NCBI GenBank assembly: GCA_951213105.1
Contig: OX578144.1
Coordinates: forward strand, 79,967,801 to 80,031,800
Length of the DNA: 64,000 bases
From: Amaurobius ferox
Taxonomy: Eukaryota; Arthropoda; Arachnida; Araneae; Amaurobiidae
Reading direction: 5' to 3'
Shown: positions 57,278 to 64,000 of the stretch, piece by piece
Layout of the letters: the number at the start of each line of letters is the position of its first letter
Numbering within the stretch: the first letter of the stretch is position 1
Made by a program: the position numbers and the translations under genes
The notes under the pieces: model-generated
Seen by the model: only the letters and a program-made list of their open reading frames with translations
Databases searched by the model: none
What the model was told of the DNA's origin: nothing

Positions 57278-58846
57278 AATGGAATATTAACCTATCTACG
57301 AACTCTGCTACCAGACAGTAAATATTTTTTAACCCAATAAAAATTTACAACTATGTCATAACCGTATGAAAATTCTAGTTAATCTAAATTCCTTGGGTCA
57401 CCCGGCATCATTCCAATAGCAAAATTCACAATATACATTAAAGAAAGTAAAAGTGAAAGGTACTACTAGACGCAAGCTAATGAAACATTAATCTATTACG
57501 GCCCTTACTACTAGACCGTAGTGGGGAAATACTTTTAAGCCATTAAAAAATAACAGTACCTAAAAAAAGTACCTAAAAAAAGTAAGAAAATTAACTTTAA
57601 CAGCAAAAAACACAATATACACTGGGAAAGTAAAAATATACAAGGTACCAAGGCTAATGAAACATTAACCTATTAACAGCAATTGCTACTAGATAGTAGA
57701 GGAAAAATACTTTTTAACCCAGTAAATAATGACAATAATCTCATAAAAGTATGAAAATTCTGGTTAGTCTAAATTCTTTAGGTCACCCGGCATCATTACA
57801 ACAGCAAAATACACAAAATACATTAGGGAAAGTAAAGGTGAAAAGTACTGCTAGACCAAGGTTAATGGAACATTAACCTATTACGGCCCTGGCTATTAGA
57901 CAGTAGGAGGAAAATACTTTTTAACCCAGTAAAAAATGATAAGTACTTCATAAAAGTACGAAAATTGACTTTAACAGCAAAATACAGAATATACACTGGG
58001 AAAGTAAAAACGTACACTGGAAAAGTCCAAACCAAGGCTAATGGAACCTATTTACGGTAATTGCTACTAGACAGTAGAGGGAAAATACTTTTTAACCCAG
58101 TGAAAAATAACAAGTACTTCATAAAAGTACGAAAATTGACTTTAACAGCAAAATACAGAATATACACTGGGAAAGTAAAAATGTACACTGGAAAAGTCCA
58201 AACAAAGGCTAATGGAACTTATTTACGGTAATTGCTACTAGACAGTAGAGGAAAAATACTTTTTAACCCAGTGAAAAATAACAAGTACTTCATAAAAGTA
58301 CGAAAATTGACTTTAACAGCAAAATACAGAATATACACTGGGAAAGTAAAAATGTACACTGGAAAAGTCCAAACCAAGGCTAATGGAACCTATTTACGGT
58401 AATTGCTACTAGACAGTAGAGGGAAAATACTTTTTAACCCAGTGAAAAATAATAAGTACTTCATAAAAGAACGAAAATTGACTTTAACAGCAAAATACAG
58501 AATATACACTTGGAAAGTAAAAATGTACACTGGAAAAGTCCAAACAAAGGCTAATGGAACCTATTTACGGTAATTGATACTAGACAGTAGAGGGAAAATA
58601 CTTTTTAACCCAGTGAAAAATAACAAGTACTTCATAAAAGAACGAAAATTGACTTTAACAGCAAAATACAGAATATACACTTGGAAAGTAAAAATGTACA
58701 AAGTACTTCCAAACCAAGGCTAATAAAACATTGGCCTATTTACGGCAATTGCTACTAGACAGTAGAGGGAAAATACTTTTCAACCCAGTAAAGAATGACA
58801 ACTCATAAAAGTACGAAAGTTGACTGTAACAGCAAAATACACCTCC
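57278..58846. repeat. Satellite with 171-bp core unit, nine units
   Basis: The unit landmark TTTTTAACCCAGT (with variants) lies at about 57331, 57534, 57716, 57923, 58094, 58265, 58436, 58607 and 58782. Spacings are 203, 182, 207, then 171 four times, then 175. Longer left-hand units carry extra blocks such as GTCACCCGGCATCATT and are diverged. The 171-bp units are nearly identical, with CTACTAGACAGTAGAGG, AAGTACTTCATAAAAG and CACTGGGAAAGTAAAAA. Confidence 0.93.
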
Positions 58847-60765
58847 AATCACTTCTAACCTTTCATGTCAAACTCACAGTTGGACACACCGCTGAGAGCT
58901 ACATTTATGAACGAGTACGGCGTGAACTGATTTACAGACACCTACTCACAGTTTTACACTATTCCAAGCGACCATATGTTCGAAAGTTACTTTACATTCA
59001 ACTCGCTATCTCGCCACTGACCGAGCAACTTTCCATATGGCAAGAAGAGAGCTTTATAAATCTGTCTTGACTTTGATCCCAGGAAGAAGTTTTCTGAGAA
59101 AAACATCGCTGGTGGGACGCTGGTGGAACATCTGCATCTTTTAAAAGAAACGTATGGGCGTTTCTTAACACAGTACGCAGCGCTGATGTTAACATCACAT
59201 TACAAGTTTGTAAAAAAAACTCAATTATGCCTTGTATGGAGAGAACAGCAAGCCGACTACCGTCAATGATTGTAGAAAAGATAAATGATTGACAAGTCAG
59301 GGGTAGCTTTTTATTTTTATTTTCTTCGTGAACGCAATTGTCAAATGCTATTTCTAATTGCCTAAAATTAGTTTCTATTTTAAATTAATTTTATTATATG
59401 TTCGTATAGAACTACAAATAGAATTTATTAGCAATTTAAAGCTTCCCAAAGAAATAAAAATCGCAAATCCCCTTTATTAAAATTTAAAAAAATAATAATA
59501 ATTTAAATGCTCTTCTATTAAATCTAAATCTGTGTTAAATTTTCCTGTTCTATTTTATTACTTTCTTTTCAGATTATTTTGAAGGCAAGTTATTAACCAA
59601 TAGATTCAAAAAATATTTTGGAAAGAGGTGGCTGGCCTCACCTGGATTGATAGCAGAATGATAGCAGAATGATAGAACATGATAAAACTGAATGATTGTT
59701 TTTTAAAGCATTAAAAACTTTACACTATTTGATTTAGAAATCAGCATTTATAATTTACAAGTTTTTTATTTAAAAATCAGCATTTACAAATTTGTGATAC
59801 AGAAATCAGCATTTACATTTCTTGATTTAGAAAACGGCAAAAACAAGAATTACCAAGATTTTTGCGAAATTTTTATTAGAATCGCCAAAATAGCTTTCTA
59901 TCTCAAAAGTGCTGCTATCGACATCGCGAACACTGCAAATAAAATATTACACACACACACACACAAAACTCTACAATAGTTTATACATACAGCTCAAATT
60001 GCTGCCAATATAATAAAATTAATAAAACTTTTTTTAAAGCAATAATCCAGCATGAAATTTATAGTATCAATCGGTTTCGAAGACAAAAAAAACTCGTCTT
60101 CGTCAAGACAAGCAAGAAGTGAAACGTTCATTTGTTAAAGCAAAATCAGTAACTGCAGTTCGAACAAGAGCACACGTGACTGAAGCGGGGAAATGGTATT
60201 GCCAAAGGAAAGAAAAAAGAAGAGGTGAAAACCATGGAGGAAGGAACAAGTAGTAGGATATTATGAACTACTACTCGTTCTTTCCTATATTTTTTTTTTA
60301 ATATACGGTGGATGGGTTAATGTGCTCGAATATCAAATACTGTCAACAATAAACGCTAATTTCTTTAAATTAACATCCACTTACATGGCTTAAAATAACA
60401 TCCGCTTACATGGACTATTGTTATAAGTCGGCAACAGTATAGTCAGGCCTATACCCGAACCGAACAACTACTGTTTCAATCATATTTGAACTACTTTGAT
60501 TTCTATCAGAAAATCACACTTTCTGACATCATTAATTTAAAGTGGTACATGAAGACAATGAGTGTGTAATTTACAATTGTGTAGATGCTACATGTTGAAT
60601 AATTTTGAAGGATAAAGTAAGTAATCCCATCCTACGACTCACTTCCATTACTCAACCCCCAGATTTCGTTTCGTGCCGACACCAAAACAGACTCCACCAC
60701 AGAAAACTCCTCGTTACAAGAAAACTTAACAATGAAATCAGATAAGCCTTATTTTTTTAGAAAGG
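58847..60765. other. Intergenic DNA with short repeats
   Basis: 58850-59200 is GC-richer, with frames on both strands and no recognised product. AGCAGAATGAT is repeated at 59650-59675. An AATCAGCATTTA module repeats about three times at 59737-59812. (CA)n lies at 59948-59967. ACATCCRCTTACATGG is repeated at 60373 and 60401. Confidence 0.35.
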
Positions 60766-61071
60766 TCACAGTTGTCTCTCCGCATGTGAAGTACCGGCCA
60801 CAAGTGGCAATGAAGCCAGAAACTCGCCCGGAGGCATCGTATATGTGAGCTTCAAGTGGTCCAGAGATGCAGTAATTCCTTGATAGAGGAAATTGTCACA
60901 AGTGAAAAGCCACACAAAGTGCCTCTTTTTTCTAGTGCTGGCATTGAACGAAGAGTCTTGTGTTTTGAACGTGGAGGGGTTTTCAGCTTCAGCAGTGTCT
61001 TTCATACATAACGTCCTTCGTGGAATGACATATCGAATATCGTTAAAAAGATAATACACGCCATTTTCAGC
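60766..61071 (-). other. Coding-looking open stretch of unknown product
   Basis: A minus-strand frame of about 102 codons, continuous from FAENGVYYLFND to a stop after GTSHAERQL. Composition is more balanced than neighbouring frames and includes KRHFVWLFTCDNFLYQG and YTMPPGEFLASLPLVAG. There is no in-frame ATG at the start and no convincing splice acceptor, so it would be a partial exon, a pseudogene piece or chance. About 40 bases around the stop are shared with 62505-62545, so it may be part of a duplicated sequence. I recognise no family. Confidence 0.22.
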
Positions 61072-61983
61072 AAAATTGTTTGTTCAGATTTTATAAAACA
61101 CGCATAATTCCACGAATAAAATGACTAAAATGTGCACAAAAAGATGAAAATTTTGAGTCATAAAAATATTTGGGTGTGTACACATGGTATAAAGAAGATC
61201 CAATTTCAAAGTTAGGGATTTGTGTATAATAAAAGAAAAATTGAGTAATAAGTTTTAGCTAAGCAGAGAGAAATGAAAAAATGTCTGCTACAAATTTACT
61301 GAGAATGAAACGTTTAGTGCATATTCTTTCATTTTTAAAAGCTGTTGTGTTGTTCTTCATGAAATAATACCATCGTATGATGGAGAATGCGACAAAGGCT
61401 GCTGTTTCAATCTACTGATTTCATTACATAGTATTAATTATAGGTGTGAAAAAAAGAATATTAGCTAACTAATTAAACATGAAGATTTTTCTTATGTATA
61501 AAAAAAGAAGGGGGAAAAAAAACTCTCCTAGAATACTACACATAAAATTTTTAAGCATATCTAAACTTACAAATCTTATATTCAGAATCTGAATATTTGG
61601 ATTACCAAAGAATCATACATATATTTCGTGTTTACCAAATAATCGTAGATATATGATAATTAATACATAAAAGAGCTTTGAGTTGTCATTAAGAATTGAG
61701 AATTAGCAGGACATAGTTAGTCAAAATTAATATTCGCTGTGTCTTTACAGTGGTCGAACACAGGGTCTTTAAAAGAAAAATGTAAGGACCCTTTTTGGGA
61801 TACTTCAAAAATTTCCAAACGTGGAAAAGGGCCTTTCACAAAATTAAAAAACTGGAAAGACTTCTAAAAGGAAAGGAAAAATTTGATATAACTCTCCAGC
61901 CCTCTGCTTTGAATTTTTACAACGTAGAAATCTCACAGATGGCACTGTATAAAAAGCCTGTTCAGTCTTCTACTGTAAGTGGT
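61072..61983. other. AT-rich intergenic DNA
   Basis: No gene recognised. Confidence 0.4.
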
Positions 61984-62052
61984 GTAGTAGGATAGGAAGC
62001 ACATCTAGGAGCAATCCAGTAGGCCAAGATTCGATCCCTGGCTCTGGCCAAC
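61984..62052 (+). mobile_element. Degenerate tRNA-like SINE relic (family C)
   Basis: A B-box-like AGATTCGATCCCTGG with a following CTCTGGCC lies about 45 bases after a weak A-box-like segment, followed by TTTTTCACCTAAAATTAAG. Confidence 0.4.
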
Positions 62053-62203
62053 TGCTATTTTTCACCTAAAATTAAGATCCTTCCTCACCTCTTACAATTA
62101 ATTGATACCCGAACTCAAATAAGTGTATTAGCGTTTGGCGGAAACTGAGATCGTCCCTTAATCTTATTTTGAACATATATAAGGTAATTCCATACTCGAA
62201 CAG

Positions 62204-62290
62204 AGTTGTGTTGTAGACAGTACGTCTGGGCGCAAACTCTGAGGCCCGAGTTCGATCTCAGGCTTTGGCTGAGTGTTACTTTCAGTTTAA
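62204..62290 (+). mobile_element. Degenerate tRNA-like SINE relic (family C)
   Basis: A B-box-like GAGTTCGATCTCAGG with CTTTGGCTGAG, followed by TTACTTTCAGTTTAAAATGA, parallels the relic 220 bp upstream. Confidence 0.4.
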
Positions 62291-63969
62291 AATGACATCT
62301 AATACGCTGGTTCTTTTATCATTCAAATTGTTTACAGTTATTCTATTACAGTTGAATTAACTTCTTTCATCAGACAAACGCATGCACACACTCTTGAGTA
62401 CAGTTCATCCTGCTTAGACAGCGTGCGGTAGAAGGTTCGAAGAAAAAAGTGATAATGGTGCACCTCAGACATCTCTATGTTCCTCCCATTATGAAAAACG
62501 CTGAACAATGAAATCAGATAAGTCCTAATTTTAGAAACGTAGGTCACGGCAATCATGAAGCAAGTAACAAGTTCAGCCCGGGCCGCTTTTTGTGATGACG
62601 AGAAGAAGTGAGACGCGACTTTTAAAAGCCGCTGAAAAGTAACAATAAAGAGGACGATGTTATGGGCTTTTAAGATATATAAAAAAACTCCAGTTTTAAG
62701 CACTGGAGTTGAAAAACACGACCTGCACGTGAAAAAGTAAACTGTCGTTTGCTGCCACTGCTGTGAAATCCTCCCCTCCCACCCATAGTCTGTATACTAC
62801 CATGATTGTTCCGAGAATTATATTGTTTTTCATAAAATGTAAAACAGAGCCGTGTAGTTTAGGGAAAGGGGCGATAGCTGAAATTGTAGAGGCCCAAGGG
62901 GACTACTTAAACGCTGAAATGCAAACAACATGTACAAAATATTGTGACGTCACAGCGAGAGAGAGAGAGAGAGAGACGGGGGAGGGGAGTTTTTCAAATT
63001 GTACTCTGTGGAAAATGTTATTCTTTAAAAATATTGTATAAACATTACTTGATTCGTCACTGAAGTCAATATGTTATCTCTGAAAATTAATAGGAAAAAC
63101 ATATAAAATAAAAGATACATTTAAGTAAACTTGTATCAAGAGTACACATGCCAATTCAGAAAACTGTTTATATTTTTTTAAGCTGCCAACTTTATCAAAA
63201 ATGAATATTTTTATGTGGCATCTAAAAATGCAAAACCAAAGTAATTTAAAAAATTATTTTTCTAAACAATTCTAAAATATTGTTATAGACAGAATTTGCT
63301 TTTATGATATATTAACGTTGAAATTTTACAATAATTAAAGACCCCAAATGATGATATTTTACATGTAATTAATTTTACACTTTAGAACTTAAAGTTCACC
63401 TCTTTATTTAGGATACGTAAAATTATTACCTTGGAAACAAAGAGGAGTTGAGAATGTAAAAAAGGAACCTAGGTTCGAACTTGTCACATAAAATAAATTT
63501 CAAATTATCAAACCAAATATTTAAAATATATGACATTTAATAATGTTTTAGGTACTATATTGTTGTATCAACTTTGCAAGTTAAATTTAACCCTTCATAT
63601 TTTCAAACATTTATAGTTCAATTTATTTGTTCCCAAAATACGCATACATGTCATACAACAAATGAAATATTGTAAAAGAAAAATCTTAATGCATTTTCAC
63701 GGTATTTCTTTCAGTTAGTCGCTCCCATTTTCCATAACACAAGAAAGATATTTAGTAAGAAGTCGTTTAATAATTACATCTAACTGCATATTTATTGTAG
63801 ATCAAATGCTTTTTAATCTCTTCGTATTACACACGTTCTACACGAAGAACAAAAACCACCATGCCATTCATATCTGGCAATTCTATTTCAAGCTTCCATT
63901 AAGCATAGCACAATAAAATCGTCTGCGGTGACATTAATGAATAAACCATTTCAGACTTTAATTTCATAT

Positions 63970-63972
<3 letters not shown>
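62291..63972. other. AT-rich intergenic DNA
   Basis: A patch at 62505-62545 (CAATGAAATCAGATAAG...TTTTAGAAAC...GGTCAC) matches 60731-60769. (GA)n lies at about 62957-62978. The 121-codon minus-strand frame at 62338-62703 has no recognised product. Confidence 0.35.

Positions 63973-64000
<28 letters not shown>
63973..64000. repeat. (TA)n microsatellite at window edge
   Basis: Alternating a and t to the last base, so it may continue beyond the window. Confidence 0.9.

Overview
The window looks like non-coding, repeat-rich DNA from an animal nuclear genome. It is strongly AT-rich, has no operon-like gene layout, and carries tRNA- and 5S-derived SINEs, short non-autonomous DNA transposons with terminal inverted repeats (TIRs), satellites and many microsatellites. 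The repeat style, and the more than twenty poly(G)/poly(C) runs of 9 bases or longer, would fit an arthropod such as a chelicerate. That placement is a low-confidence inference, because no gene allows a firm assignment. I found no protein-coding gene I can name and no functional tRNA gene. Most open frames are chance or lie inside repeats.

Layout. 1-10 kb: a 5'-truncated tRNA-type SINE with target-site duplication (190-433), a diverged 150-bp tandem repeat (990-1480), a nearly exact 670/676-bp tandem duplication (3454-4800) ending at a second copy of the same SINE (4806-5057), a diverged third copy of the duplicated sequence (6755-7080), and a relic of a second SINE family (7716-7990). 10-20 kb: a 0.78-kb foldback with arms of about 343 bp (10140-10920), two small dispersed families, a 24-bp minisatellite, two direct copies of a third tRNA-like SINE unit (17905, 18717) and another copy of SINE family B (19215-19510). 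20-30 kb: duplicated segments, a 27-bp minisatellite, two striking short hairpins (23771, 25114), and a mariner-like MITE with TA flanks that itself holds a piggyBac-like palindrome with TTAA flanks (26643-27428).

30-42 kb: a three-layer nest at 31.5-32.6 kb (piggyBac-like palindrome and hAT-like MITE inside a long-TIR foldback, with a sister copy at 40.65-41.58 kb), a 159-bp hairpin (33248-33406), and a 1078-bp TIR element flanked by TATAAG (34374-35451). 42-54 kb: short tandem repeats, an inverted SINE unit (46632-46754), a diverged 430-bp repeat pair (48.1 and 49.2 kb), and a ten-copy 109-bp satellite (50.5-51.6 kb). 54-64 kb: a composite SINE made of a 5S rRNA head joined to family-B sequence and lying in a poly(C) run of an hAT-like MITE (54178-54758), a 171-bp-based satellite (57.3-58.8 kb), one unidentified coding-looking stretch on the minus strand (60766-61071), and two weak tRNA-like relics.

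The features do not form a pathway. Their common thread is repeated insertion and local duplication. The strongest observation is the 5S/tRNA composite SINE, in which a 5S head with its internal promoter region sits on a body that has lost the tRNA B box.
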